A stretch of DNA of 64,000 bases from Lachnospiraceae bacterium (GTDB lineage Bacteria > Bacillota > Clostridia > Lachnospirales > Lachnospiraceae): the NCBI GenBank assembly GCA_015057525.1, contig SVEE01000003.1:1-64000 (forward strand). The letters run 5' to 3'. The notes below the pieces were generated by a model. That model ran no database searches. It was not told where the DNA came from and worked only from the letters and a program-made list of their open reading frames with translations. Position numbers and translations under genes: made by a program. This document shows positions 37,669-46,120 of this stretch, piece by piece (positions within the stretch are counted from its first letter, which is position 1; each line of letters starts with the position of its first letter).

Positions 37669-38268
37669 ATGAACGATCCATATAATAATTTCTTTATAAA
37701 AGCAAAACAAACTGTATATAAATGGTGGTGTGTAATTTATAAGCCCGTTTATAAACTTACACATAACGGATATTGGCCTGCAGAGAAGGAACCAGGATAT
37801 ACACCTCCTGCTGAAGATTCTAAGCAGAAGGACTTGGCGGTTCAAATGGCCGCCCAGATTATGGCCACAAAACAGGATTCTGTTAATGATTTAGTGTTGC
37901 AAGCAGCAGGCGGCAATGATGAACCTGATTTTGACACCTCAAATGTAGATGCTGACACCTTGGCTCGTGCTGAAGAAATCATGGCACGACTCAACAAAGA
38001 AGCCGCTGAAGACGAAGCAAAAAAGCAGGCAGAGATTGACCAGGCAAAACAAGACGCCATGAAGGCTGCCGATGAACAAGCTCGTTTAGCTGAAATAATG
38101 AAGGCAAACCAAGTCGATATATCCGCATTTATTGAAGAAGGCAAAGAAAGCCAAGCTGCTGAGCAAAAGAAACTTGACCAAATCATGAAAGCTAATCAGG
38201 TAGATATATCCGCTTTCATTGCAGAAGGCAAAGAAAAGCAAAAAGAAAACAACTACACTATATCCTAA
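37669..38268 (+). CDS. unrecognised protein with duplicated C-terminal motif
   Basis: A 199-residue cytoplasmic protein. The N-terminal 40 residues are aromatic and basic (VYKWWCVIYKPVYKLTHNGYW). A long charged helix rich in Ala, Glu and Lys follows (about residues 95-145), then two copies of IMKANQVDISAFIxEGKE at about residues 144-161 and 171-188. No family recognised. GGAGG precedes the start, and a lipoprotein gene follows 18 bp later in the same direction. Confidence 0.75.
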   Translation: MNDPYNNFFIKAKQTVYKWWCVIYKPVYKLTHNGYWPAEKEPGYTPPAEDSKQKDLAVQMAAQIMATKQDSVNDLVLQAAGGNDEPDFDTSNVDADTLARAEEIMARLNKEAAEDEAKKQAEIDQAKQDAMKAADEQARLAEIMKANQVDISAFIEEGKESQAAEQKKLDQIMKANQVDISAFIAEGKEKQKENNYTIS

Positions 38269-38286
38269 TATACAAGGAGGAACCTT

Positions 38287-38793
38287 ATGATTAATAAAAA
38301 GCCTAATCATAAATATATAATTTTAAGTGTGCTAATACTTACGATGCTTACATCACTTTGTGGATGTTCCACAGACCCACATAATTTTTCAACCGGTGAT
38401 TTGACAATCACATTGACTAAGCAATTTACTGAAGAGAAAAAAGATGGATTTAATATGTATTTAGAGAGTGATAATGTTCTTTTCTCTGCCATCGAAGAAA
38501 CCATCGAAGAATTGCAAGCTGCCGGATACGAATACCTATCATTACAGGATTATTGCACAGAGCTTTTATCATCAAACAAGCTCCCAGAGGCATCACTTGT
38601 TAAAAGGGATAACTACTATTACTTCACCAACGAAAAAGTAATTTCAAACGTAAGTTACACATACGTTCATTGTGTATATATGGGTAACAGTTCTTATTGG
38701 TTATGCGAGTTCGTATGCAAAACTAAAGACTACAAGAAATTCCAGGACGATATTTTAGGTTGGGCTGATTCTGTAGTAATAGATTTAAAGTAA
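38287..38793 (+). CDS. putative lipoprotein
   Basis: A 168-residue protein with a signal sequence ending in the lipobox LCGC (lipidated Cys at about residue 27), then a small globular domain. The segment GDLTITLTKQFTEE begins the mature part. No family recognised. It ends at a strong bidirectional terminator and probably shares a transcript with the preceding gene. Confidence 0.8.
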   Translation: MINKKPNHKYIILSVLILTMLTSLCGCSTDPHNFSTGDLTITLTKQFTEEKKDGFNMYLESDNVLFSAIEETIEELQAAGYEYLSLQDYCTELLSSNKLPEASLVKRDNYYYFTNEKVISNVSYTYVHCVYMGNSSYWLCEFVCKTKDYKKFQDDILGWADSVVIDLK

Positions 38794-38807
38794 TTAATAT
38801 TTCTTAT

Positions 38808-38843
38808 AAAAAAAGGATGTGCATGTTTGCACATCCTTTTTTT
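38808..38843. terminator. bidirectional terminator
   Basis: AAAAAAAGGATGTGC, loop ATGTTT, GCACATCCTTTTTTT, serving the convergent lipoprotein and Zn-ribbon genes. Confidence 0.85.
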
Positions 38844-38847
38844 ATTT

Positions 38848-39669
38848 TTACATAATTCCCTGGTATACATACCATTCACCATCAAGCATGATGCAGATAA
38901 AATCTTCTGTAGACTCATCTGACTCGCTATATTCTTCATAGCTTAATGTTATTTCTGCTGTAACCTCTGCAGTATAAGCCTTTTCGATATCTACTTCCTC
39001 ACCATAATAATCTTCGATTTCCTCAACTAAATCATCCATATCCTCAGCTTTCATCTTTTCTACCTCTTCAATGGACACAAGCTCAATTTCAAAGCCCATC
39101 CACTCAAGGTATTCAAAAGTTTCATCATAATCATCTTTCGTATAGTCCAAGAAATCAGGTGATACAGAAGCGAGATATTCCGAATCGCCATCATTCATAG
39201 CCTTAACACTTTTTTCTATTAATTCTTCTACCTCTTTTTTCTCTTTTGCTAATAATTCTTTAGCCTTTTTCTCCTTTTGTGCTTTTACTATCATAGGAAT
39301 ACAAACAGCTGCAATTATGACAACTACCAAAATTATTACTACCGCTATTATAATTCCCTTTTTACTTTTATTAGCAGCCCCCATAGATTGAACATTCATA
39401 ACAGGCTGCCCATAGCCCATCTGTTGTTGTCCTCCCATTACAGGCTGTCCATAGCCCATCTGTGGTTGTTCTCCCATGGCAGGTTGTCCATAGCCCATCT
39501 GTGGTTGTTCTCCCATGGCAGGTTGTCCATAGCCCATCTGTGGTTGTTCTCCCATGACAGGTTGTCCATAGCCCATTTGTGGTTGCACCATTGGGAAAGC
39601 ACTTCCACAGGTTGTACAACTCATGTTCATATCATCGTTCATTGTCCCACAAGTATTACATATTTTCAT
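38848..39669 (-). CDS. Zn-ribbon, GYGQP-repeat, single-TM protein
   Basis: A 273-residue protein with an N-terminal zinc ribbon (CNTCGTMN, CTTCGSAF). Five tandem 13-residue repeats of the type QMGYGQPxMGEQP follow at about residues 31-95, then one membrane helix (about residues 107-130). A Lys/Glu-rich coiled region and a C-terminal domain end in GEWYVYQGIM. The architecture matches three other Zn-ribbon proteins in the window. Function unknown. It overlaps the upstream small membrane gene by 14 bp. Confidence 0.85.
   Translation of the reverse strand: MKICNTCGTMNDDMNMSCTTCGSAFPMVQPQMGYGQPVMGEQPQMGYGQPAMGEQPQMGYGQPAMGEQPQMGYGQPVMGGQQQMGYGQPVMNVQSMGAANKSKKGIIIAVVIILVVVIIAAVCIPMIVKAQKEKKAKELLAKEKKEVEELIEKSVKAMNDGDSEYLASVSPDFLDYTKDDYDETFEYLEWMGFEIELVSIEEVEKMKAEDMDDLVEEIEDYYGEEVDIEKAYTAEVTAEITLSYEEYSESDESTEDFICIMLDGEWYVYQGIM
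39397..39591 (-). repeat. 39-bp tandem repeat within a coding region
   Basis: About five copies of a 39-bp unit encoding MGYGQPxMGEQPQ, nearly identical in the middle copies. The number may vary between strains by slippage. Confidence 0.85.
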
Positions 39670-39937
39670 CTGTTTCTCCTCCTTTTACTTTGTCGTTTGC
39701 TTTATCTGTTTCATCATCTTGAAATAAAGAATCATCAAACTTATATTTATCCCCTGCAAAAGCCAAATAAGTAACATAAAAAATAATCGGAATTGATACC
39801 ACAGTCAAAATTGTAAATATGTTGTGTTTTACAGTACCTGACTTTACAGTGAGCATCATATAAACAGAATATATAAGTACAGCCAACATAACAAAATCAA
39901 CAAACACGACGATTAATGCCTTTTTGACTTTATTCAT
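39656..39937 (-). CDS. small two-helix membrane protein
   Basis: A 93-residue protein with hydrophobic helices at about residues 8-29 and 39-61 and a highly charged C-terminal tail (DDSLFQDDETDKAND). No family recognised. Its 3' end overlaps the Zn-ribbon gene by 14 bp, so the two are probably translated together. Confidence 0.7.
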   Translation of the reverse strand: MNKVKKALIVVFVDFVMLAVLIYSVYMMLTVKSGTVKHNIFTILTVVSIPIIFYVTYLAFAGDKYKFDDSLFQDDETDKANDKVKGGETDENM

Positions 39938-39966
39938 TAACAGTTTCTCCTTTAAAACATATGGAT

Positions 39967-40824
39967 TTATTCTGTAGGAACCAGATTCTTTAAGCTGATA
40001 TCCATAATTGGTGCAGAATAAGTTATAGCACCAGATGAAACAAAATCAACTCCAATATCTGCAATTTCCTTAAGTCTGTCTTTTGTTACATTACCAGAGC
40101 ACTCTGTCTGGGCTCTTCCAGCAACTCTCTTAACAGCCTCTCTCATAGTATTGTTATCCATGTTGTCAAGCATAATAATGTCTGCACCCGATTCTATTGC
40201 TTCATCCAACTGCTCAAGAGTTTCAACCTCAACCTCTATCTTTCTAACAAATGGAGCATAGTCTCTTGCCATAGAAACTGCCTTAGTAATGCTTCCTGCA
40301 GCACCAATATGATTATCCTTAATTAGGATTCCATCTGACAGATTATATCTGTGATTTGTTCCTCCACCAACCTTTACCGCATATTTCTCGAAAGGTCTCA
40401 TATTTGGAGTTGTTTTTCTAGTATCTAAAAGTTTTGTCTTTGTTCCTACTAAAACATCAGCCGCTTCCTTTGTAAATGTAGCAATTCCACTCATGCGCTG
40501 AAGATAATTAAGTGCTGTACGTTCTCCTGAAAGAAGGGCACGAATATCACCCTTGATTATTCCCATGAGCTGACCTTTTTTTACAAAATCTCCATCCTTA
40601 AGTTCTGTTTCAAAGCAAGCTGTATCATCAAGAAGCTCAAAAGTTCTTCTAAACACATCTAATCCACATATTATACCATCCTGCTTACATATAAGCTCAG
40701 CCTTTCCTTGACGTGCTTCTGGCATTATTGCATTAGTTGTTACATCCTCACTAGTGATGTCCTCTCTCAAAGCATTCATTATGTACTCATCAATATTAAC
40801 TCTCGCTGTTACACCATTTATCAT
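39967..40824 (-). CDS. nadC: nicotinate-nucleotide pyrophosphorylase (carboxylating)
   Basis: Converts quinolinate and PRPP to nicotinate mononucleotide in NAD synthesis. The 285-residue protein shows EDITSEDVTT, LDTRKTTPNMRPFEKYAVKVGG and NHRYNLSDGILIKDNH, plus IMLDNM and VSSGAIT near the end. The start overlaps the end of nadB by 29 bp, and AAGGGA lies 12 bp upstream. No nadA is found in the window. Confidence 0.96.
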   Translation of the reverse strand: MINGVTARVNIDEYIMNALREDITSEDVTTNAIMPEARQGKAELICKQDGIICGLDVFRRTFELLDDTACFETELKDGDFVKKGQLMGIIKGDIRALLSGERTALNYLQRMSGIATFTKEAADVLVGTKTKLLDTRKTTPNMRPFEKYAVKVGGGTNHRYNLSDGILIKDNHIGAAGSITKAVSMARDYAPFVRKIEVEVETLEQLDEAIESGADIIMLDNMDNNTMREAVKRVAGRAQTECSGNVTKDRLKEIADIGVDFVSSGAITYSAPIMDISLKNLVPTE

Positions 40825-42133
40825 AAAATTTTTCGTCCCTTCTTTTTATCTCTTCTAATATAATAGTTTTATTATCCTTTTCCCATGCTTCAACATCCTC
40901 ATATGCCTTAAGATTAACTGTTGGTTTATCAAGGGAAACGCCATCAATCTCTTCCGTAATAATCCAACCCGCTCTCTCCGAAAATACCAAGCTTTCTAAA
41001 AGCGAATTGCTGGCAAGACGATTTGCACCATGAACTCCATTACAGGCAGTCTCTCCCACGGCAAATAGATTACTTACCGATGTTCTTCCATATGTATCTG
41101 TCATTATTCCACCCATAAGATAATGCTGGGCTGGTGTTACTGGTATATCCTGACAAGAAAGATCATACCCCACCTCTAAGCAATGTCTATATATATTAGG
41201 GAAACGTCTTAAAATTTCATCCTTCGGCATATGCTTAATAGAGAGCATAACATATGGTCGACCGTCCTTCTTCATCTGCTTACGAATTTCTTCAGTTACA
41301 ACATCTCTTGGAAGAAGTTCATCTACAAATCTCTCTCCATCCTTATTAAGAAGAATACCACCTTCACCTCTTACAGACTCAGATATAAGAAACTTTCTAT
41401 TAGCATCTTTCTCATACAGACTAGTAGGATGTATCTGAATGTAATTGATATTTTCAAGTTCCACATTATGTCTTAATGCAAGGGCAAAGCTATCACCTGT
41501 AATATGTCTGAAATTAGTGGAATGTGCAAACAGACCGCCTATGCCTCCTGTTGCAAGAATAGTTTCCTTGGCATATACCGCCTTAACCGTATCCTCCCAG
41601 GCAATGATAATACCTTTACATGAATTACCTTCTATAATCAAGTCAAGCATTTTTGTATATTCACAAAGAGTAATATTATCTCTTTCTCTAACATTATTGA
41701 GAAGCTTATTAGTAATTTCCTTACCAGTAACATCCTTATGATGAAGAATTCTATATGTTGAATGCGCACCTTCTCTTGTATACTCAAATGTACCATCCTT
41801 ATTAATATCAAACTCAACACCATAATCAATAAGCCTCTCCATAATCATAGGAGAATTCTCTATCATTACCCTTACAGTATCCTCGTTATTCTCATATCTT
41901 CCAGCCCTCAAAGTATCTTCAAGAAATGCATCAAAATCAGAAGGCTCTTTCAAAGTACATATACCACCCTGAGCAAGATATGAATCACTGTTTTTTATCT
42001 TGTCCTTAGATATCATAAGTATTTTATATTTTGGCGATATTGACAAAGCAGAAAAAAGCCCTGCTACACCAGTACCCACTATAATTACATCATAACTATC
42101 TAATACATTAATTTTTGTGTCTATTGTTTCCAC
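40796..42133 (-). CDS. nadB: L-aspartate oxidase
   Basis: Oxidises aspartate to iminoaspartate with FAD, the first step of NAD synthesis. Motifs: YDVIIVGTGVAGLFSAL, SYLAQGGIC, HHKDVTGKEI, ATGGIGGLF, IQIHPTSLY, QHYLMGGIMTDTYGRTS and GVHGANRLASNSLLE. The proposed start is a GTG at 42133 with GAGG 9 bp upstream, giving 445 residues. An in-frame ATG at 42178 gives a longer form but has no ribosome binding site. The protein is short at the C-terminus compared with the ~540-residue E. coli enzyme, as in other Clostridia. Confidence 0.92.
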   Translation of the reverse strand: METIDTKINVLDSYDVIIVGTGVAGLFSALSISPKYKILMISKDKIKNSDSYLAQGGICTLKEPSDFDAFLEDTLRAGRYENNEDTVRVMIENSPMIMERLIDYGVEFDINKDGTFEYTREGAHSTYRILHHKDVTGKEITNKLLNNVRERDNITLCEYTKMLDLIIEGNSCKGIIIAWEDTVKAVYAKETILATGGIGGLFAHSTNFRHITGDSFALALRHNVELENINYIQIHPTSLYEKDANRKFLISESVRGEGGILLNKDGERFVDELLPRDVVTEEIRKQMKKDGRPYVMLSIKHMPKDEILRRFPNIYRHCLEVGYDLSCQDIPVTPAQHYLMGGIMTDTYGRTSVSNLFAVGETACNGVHGANRLASNSLLESLVFSERAGWIITEEIDGVSLDKPTVNLKAYEDVEAWEKDNKTIILEEIKRRDEKFYDKWCNSES

Positions 42134-42200
42134 TTTTTTAATCCTCGTAGTAAAAAATGATGACATTTTCTTATTCATTTTTAAGAAAACATACACTATA

Positions 42201-42229
42201 ATAATCTCATAAAGTATTTGTAATGTCAA
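42201..42229 (-). promoter_or_regulatory. promoter of nadBC
   Basis: On the minus strand TTGACA (42229-42224), 17-nt spacer, GATTAT (42206-42201). It interleaves with the divergent murC promoter. Confidence 0.5.
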
Positions 42230-42245
42230 TTAATTGTGCTATACT
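42218..42245 (+). promoter_or_regulatory. promoter of murC
   Basis: TTGTAA (42218-42223), 16-nt spacer, TATACT (42240-42245) with TGC just before it (extended -10). Confidence 0.55.
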
Positions 42246-42276
42246 ACTATACATATTAAATAGAAAGGTGATTAAC

Positions 42277-43659
42277 ATGTACAAAGTAGATTTTAACAAA
42301 CCTTGCCGAGTTTACTTTATGGGAATTGGTGGCATAAGCATGAGTGGTCTTGCAGAAATTCTTCTCAAAGCCGGCTTTACAGTTTCAGGCTCAGACATAA
42401 AAGAATCTGACGTAACCAAAACCCTCGAAGCTTGTGGCGCACAGGTAAATATCGGGCAGGTTGCTTCTAATATAACTGACAACATTGATTTAGTTGTTTA
42501 CACCGCTGCAATCAGCAAAGATAACGAAGAGTTTATAGAAGTCCAAAAACGCAACATTCCTATGTTGACTCGAGCTCAGCTCTTAGGACAAATCATGAGC
42601 AACTACAAATACGGTATCGCAATAAGTGGAACTCACGGTAAAACCACAACCACATCTATGATGTCCCACGTTCTTTTACAGGCAGGTACTGACCCAACTA
42701 TAACTATTGGCGGAATGCTTGATATAATAGGTGGAAACATAAGAGTTGGACAGTCTGAATACTTCGTTACAGAAGCCTGTGAATACACTAACAGCTATCA
42801 CGAGTTTAATCCTTATATAAGTATTATCTTAAATGTAGACGAAGATCATCTAGACTTTTTCAGTGGTATAGACGAGATTGTTCAATCATTTAAAACTTTT
42901 GCCGAAAAACTCCCTAATGATGGTTTATTGGTAATCAATGGTGACATGGAACACAAAGACACTATTATTTCTGACCTTAATTGTGCCATCTATACATTTG
43001 GATTAAACCCAGATAATAAGTACAGTGCTACAGATATAACATTTGATAACATGGGGCATCCTACATATACATTAGTAGTTGACGGAGAAGAAAGAGACAC
43101 CATTACTCTTCACTCTACAGGAATTCACAATGTTGTAAATTCATTGTCCGTTATTGCTGTTTCAGATTTCCTTGGAATAGATATAGAGCACGCCAAAAAG
43201 GGGTTCATCTCATGCACAAGTGCAAAGAGACGTTTTGAACACAAAGGTGTTACTTCTGAAGGTGTAATTGTAATCGATGATTATGCACATCACCCAACAG
43301 AGATAGCAGCAACATTGACTGCAGCAAAAAACACACCACACAATGAAATATGGTGCGTCTTCCAACCACACACCTACACTAGAACCTTTGCATTGTTAGA
43401 TAAATTCGCTGAAAGCTTATCTGCTTGCGACCATGTTATTCTTGCTGACATATATGCTGCAAGAGAGAAAGACACTGGCAAAGTTTCCTCAAAAGACCTT
43501 GCTGATAAGATAAATGCAATAGGTGGTAACGCAGAGTACATTGGTGACTTTTTGTCAATAGAAAATTTCCTACAAAAAAATTGCAAAAAAAATGATTTGT
43601 TGATAACTATGGGAGCCGGAAACGTTGATTTTATTGGAGAAAGCATCCTAAAAAAATAA
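42277..43659 (+). CDS. murC: UDP-N-acetylmuramate--L-alanine ligase
   Basis: Adds L-alanine to UDP-MurNAc in peptidoglycan synthesis. The 460-residue protein has the N-terminal MGIGGISMSGLAEIL, the ATP motif GTHGKTTTTSM, the central EACEYTNSY and NVDEDHLDFF, and the C-terminal DDYAHHPTEI and FQPHTYTR. The ATG at 42277 follows AAAGGTGAT; an upstream in-frame start has no site. It is transcribed away from nadB and just upstream of DnaA boxes. Confidence 0.97.
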   Translation: MYKVDFNKPCRVYFMGIGGISMSGLAEILLKAGFTVSGSDIKESDVTKTLEACGAQVNIGQVASNITDNIDLVVYTAAISKDNEEFIEVQKRNIPMLTRAQLLGQIMSNYKYGIAISGTHGKTTTTSMMSHVLLQAGTDPTITIGGMLDIIGGNIRVGQSEYFVTEACEYTNSYHEFNPYISIILNVDEDHLDFFSGIDEIVQSFKTFAEKLPNDGLLVINGDMEHKDTIISDLNCAIYTFGLNPDNKYSATDITFDNMGHPTYTLVVDGEERDTITLHSTGIHNVVNSLSVIAVSDFLGIDIEHAKKGFISCTSAKRRFEHKGVTSEGVIVIDDYAHHPTEIAATLTAAKNTPHNEIWCVFQPHTYTRTFALLDKFAESLSACDHVILADIYAAREKDTGKVSSKDLADKINAIGGNAEYIGDFLSIENFLQKNCKKNDLLITMGAGNVDFIGESILKK

Positions 43660-43677
43660 TTATCCACATTATCCACA
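43660..43677 (+). promoter_or_regulatory. two abutting DnaA boxes (pair 1)
   Basis: TTATCCACA at 43660-43668 and again at 43669-43677, both perfect and in the same orientation, directly after the murC stop codon. Confidence 0.8.
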
Positions 43678-43678
43678 A

Positions 43679-43711
43679 GACCATCGCCACTTAAATATGG
43701 TGATGGTCTTT
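43679..43711 (+). terminator. terminator of murC
   Basis: GACCATCGCCA and TGGTGATGGTC pair over 11 bp with one G-U, followed by TTTGTT. It lies between the two DnaA-box pairs. Confidence 0.65.
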
Positions 43712-43801
43712 GTTATTCACGTTTACATAATTCATATGACAATTTAGCATTTATCAAGGCATAACTAAGTTGCAATAATTTATGGTAACTGAGTATCAAC
43801 A

Positions 43802-43819
43802 TTATCCACATTATCCACA
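43802..43819 (+). promoter_or_regulatory. two abutting DnaA boxes (pair 2)
   Basis: TTATCCACA at 43802-43810 and 43811-43819, in the same orientation as pair 1 and 142 bp from it, ending 35 bp before the -35 box of the dnaD operon. A weaker TTATTCACG lies at 43713. Confidence 0.8.
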
Positions 43820-43854
43820 ATTTTACAACAAAGCTCTACAGAAAAGATGTTCGG

Positions 43855-43882
43855 TTGAAATATAAAATTTCTATGTTATAAT
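43855..43882 (+). promoter_or_regulatory. promoter of dnaD-dnaC operon
   Basis: TTGAAA (43855-43860), 16-nt spacer, TATAAT (43877-43882). Confidence 0.65.
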
Positions 43883-43917
43883 TCATTTTGCATTAGCAAA
43901 AAAGGGGACGAGTTACT

Positions 43918-45087
43918 ATGAAAACTATAACTATTTCAACCGAAAATAGTGAGACTTACTCTTCGATTTCTAACTTCTTCATAGACTATTATATGACAGA
44001 AGCAAACGGCGAATTTGTTAAGGTTTATCTTTATCTTGTAAGACTACTTAACAGCAATTCAAATGTTACCGTGGCAGAAATCGCAGACCATTTTAATCTT
44101 ACAGAAAACGATATTTGTCGTGCGATTAAATATTGGATTTCCAGAGATGTTTTAAAATTACATTATGATGGAAAAGGTCGACTTAATGGTATAGTACTTC
44201 TTCCACTTCATCCACCAAAAGATTTCAAACTTCAGGCAGATGTAGTTTCTATATTAAGAAAAGATATAGAAGATGTAGAAGATAAGGAAGAACATATGGA
44301 AGAACATATGGATAAACCTGTTTCTACTCCTAATATACAGGTAGTGCCAGAGTTACAGAATATACCAGCCACATCTATGGAACTTGCTGCACCAGCAAAG
44401 CCAAAGTTTACACAGGTTGACTTCGATAATAAGTTGAAGGATGATGATTGGCAAGATATTGTATACCAGGTAGAAACCCTCTTTGGAAAGCAAATTTCCA
44501 TGAGAGATTTACAGACATTATTATATATATATGATACTTTGGAATTTGATGTAGACTTATTCGAATACCTTATTGAATACTGTACAACCATGAACAAGAA
44601 AAACTGCAGATATATGGAAGCAGTAGCTATTGCTTGGTACAAGGATGGAATAAAAACTCGCCAGGATGCTAAAGAGCAGTCTAACATAACTTCTGGTATC
44701 GCCAAATCCTTATTTAAGCTTTTGGGCATTAGACGTTCTTATCCTACTAACATAGAGCAGGCATATATTAGCACATGGTCGAAGGATTTTGGATTTTCAC
44801 ATGAGCTCATAGAACTTGCATGTAACAAGGCCATTATGGCGAAGCCTAATTCTGCTAACTTCTCCTATATTAATGGAATCCTTGAAAATTGGAGCAAGAA
44901 CAATGTCAAGACAATTGAGGACGTAGAAAGACTTGATAAAGCATTTGCAGTTTCTCTTCAAAAATCACAAGGTTCTCGTATTGCAGGAACTAATAACGTA
45001 AGCAGTTTCAACAACTTCAAGCAAACAAAATTAGATGACGAGTTGGATGAAATGGAACAGCTTTTCCTTAAAGAGGTTAACCGCTAA
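43918..45087 (+). CDS. DnaD-domain replication initiation protein
   Basis: A 389-residue protein. Residues 1-100 form a winged-helix domain (VKVYLYLVRLLNSNSNVTVAEIADHFNLTENDI). An acidic linker of about 60 residues is followed by DnaB_2/DnaD-type helical domains (DDWQDIVYQVETLFGKQISMRDLQTLLYIYDTL, NCRYMEAVAIAWYKDGI, ANFSYINGILENW). In Firmicutes such proteins help remodel the origin and load the helicase. Its stop overlaps the start of the DnaC-like gene (TAATG), indicating coupled synthesis. Confidence 0.9.
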   Translation: MKTITISTENSETYSSISNFFIDYYMTEANGEFVKVYLYLVRLLNSNSNVTVAEIADHFNLTENDICRAIKYWISRDVLKLHYDGKGRLNGIVLLPLHPPKDFKLQADVVSILRKDIEDVEDKEEHMEEHMDKPVSTPNIQVVPELQNIPATSMELAAPAKPKFTQVDFDNKLKDDDWQDIVYQVETLFGKQISMRDLQTLLYIYDTLEFDVDLFEYLIEYCTTMNKKNCRYMEAVAIAWYKDGIKTRQDAKEQSNITSGIAKSLFKLLGIRRSYPTNIEQAYISTWSKDFGFSHELIELACNKAIMAKPNSANFSYINGILENWSKNNVKTIEDVERLDKAFAVSLQKSQGSRIAGTNNVSSFNNFKQTKLDDELDEMEQLFLKEVNR

Positions 45088-46103
45088 TGACTATTAATTC
45101 ACTTAGTATAACAGATATTTTACATAGCTATGAACGAACACGTTTAAACAACAAACGTATTCTCCAAGAGAGAAAAGACCACATATATTCACTTATTCCA
45201 CGAATAAGTGAAATCGATTCAAACTCAGCACTCTCCTATTTGGAAGCTGCAAAAAAAAGAGTCCTTGGGCAAGATGTGGACAGTTCATTTACAAGAGATA
45301 CCAGCAGTCTTAATAGACAGCTGAGCGACGAGAAAGCCAATCTACTTGTTCAGGCTGGTTATCCAGCTGATTATCTCGAACCAATATATACTTGCGCTAA
45401 ATGCCAAGATACAGGATATATTGGTCAGAATAAATGTAGCTGCTTTATTGAACACATAATAAATGCTTTATACCTTCAATCTAATCTCAAGAATGTTTTG
45501 GAGAAAGAGAATTTTGATACCTTTAACATGGAATACTATAGCAAGGACATTCCTTCAGACAAACAGTATTCCCCATATGACAACATTCAAAAGATTTTAG
45601 TTCGCTCCAAAGAGTTCATTGAAGCCTTTGATTCAAAAAAACAACCTAAAGAAAACCTATTGATTTATGGCGAAACTGGTCTTGGTAAGACATTTCTTAC
45701 TAACTGTATTGCCAAGGAAGTTCTTGATAAAGGGCACTCAGTTCTCTATCTTTCTGCCAACGAGCTTTTTGAGCAAGTTTTAGGTGGATATCTTATGAAT
45801 CAGAAAAACGAGCTTGAAGATTTATACAAATACATATATAATAGCGAATTGTTGATTATTGATGACTTAGGAACAGAACTTACCAATAATTTTGTTCTGT
45901 CTCAACTTTTTGAAATAATCAACCAAAGACACATCAGTGGTTTAGCAACTCTAATATCAACTAACCTTAGCATGAAACAGCTTAGAGATAAATATTCAGA
46001 GCGAATCATGTCAAGAATAGTAGCAAATTACACCGTATTTAACATATATGGTGATAATATAAGGTACCAAAAAAGAAAACAAGCAATTAATTCAATTACT
46101 TAA
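45087..46103 (+). CDS. DnaC/DnaI-type helicase loader ATPase
   Basis: A 338-residue AAA+ ATPase. An N-terminal helical part is followed by a Cys cluster (CAKCQDTGYIGQNKCSC), typical of loaders of this lineage. Walker A is IYGETGLGKTFLTN, Walker B LLIIDDLGTE, and the sensor region LISTNLSMKQL. It should load the DnaB helicase encoded about 13 kb downstream. It forms an operon with the DnaD-type gene and probably prs. Confidence 0.92.
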   Translation: MTINSLSITDILHSYERTRLNNKRILQERKDHIYSLIPRISEIDSNSALSYLEAAKKRVLGQDVDSSFTRDTSSLNRQLSDEKANLLVQAGYPADYLEPIYTCAKCQDTGYIGQNKCSCFIEHIINALYLQSNLKNVLEKENFDTFNMEYYSKDIPSDKQYSPYDNIQKILVRSKEFIEAFDSKKQPKENLLIYGETGLGKTFLTNCIAKEVLDKGHSVLYLSANELFEQVLGGYLMNQKNELEDLYKYIYNSELLIIDDLGTELTNNFVLSQLFEIINQRHISGLATLISTNLSMKQLRDKYSERIMSRIVANYTVFNIYGDNIRYQKRKQAINSIT

Positions 46104-46120
46104 AACATGGAGGAAAAATC

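Noticed and set aside
39397-39591. Tandem repeats as a possible CRISPR array
   Set aside because: Units abut without unique spacers and are in frame, encoding GYGQP repeats of a protein.
43660-43819. Calling this intergenic region the chromosomal origin
   Set aside because: DnaA boxes are present, but dnaA and dnaN are not adjacent and no clear DNA-unwinding element was identified, so only a DnaA-binding region is claimed.
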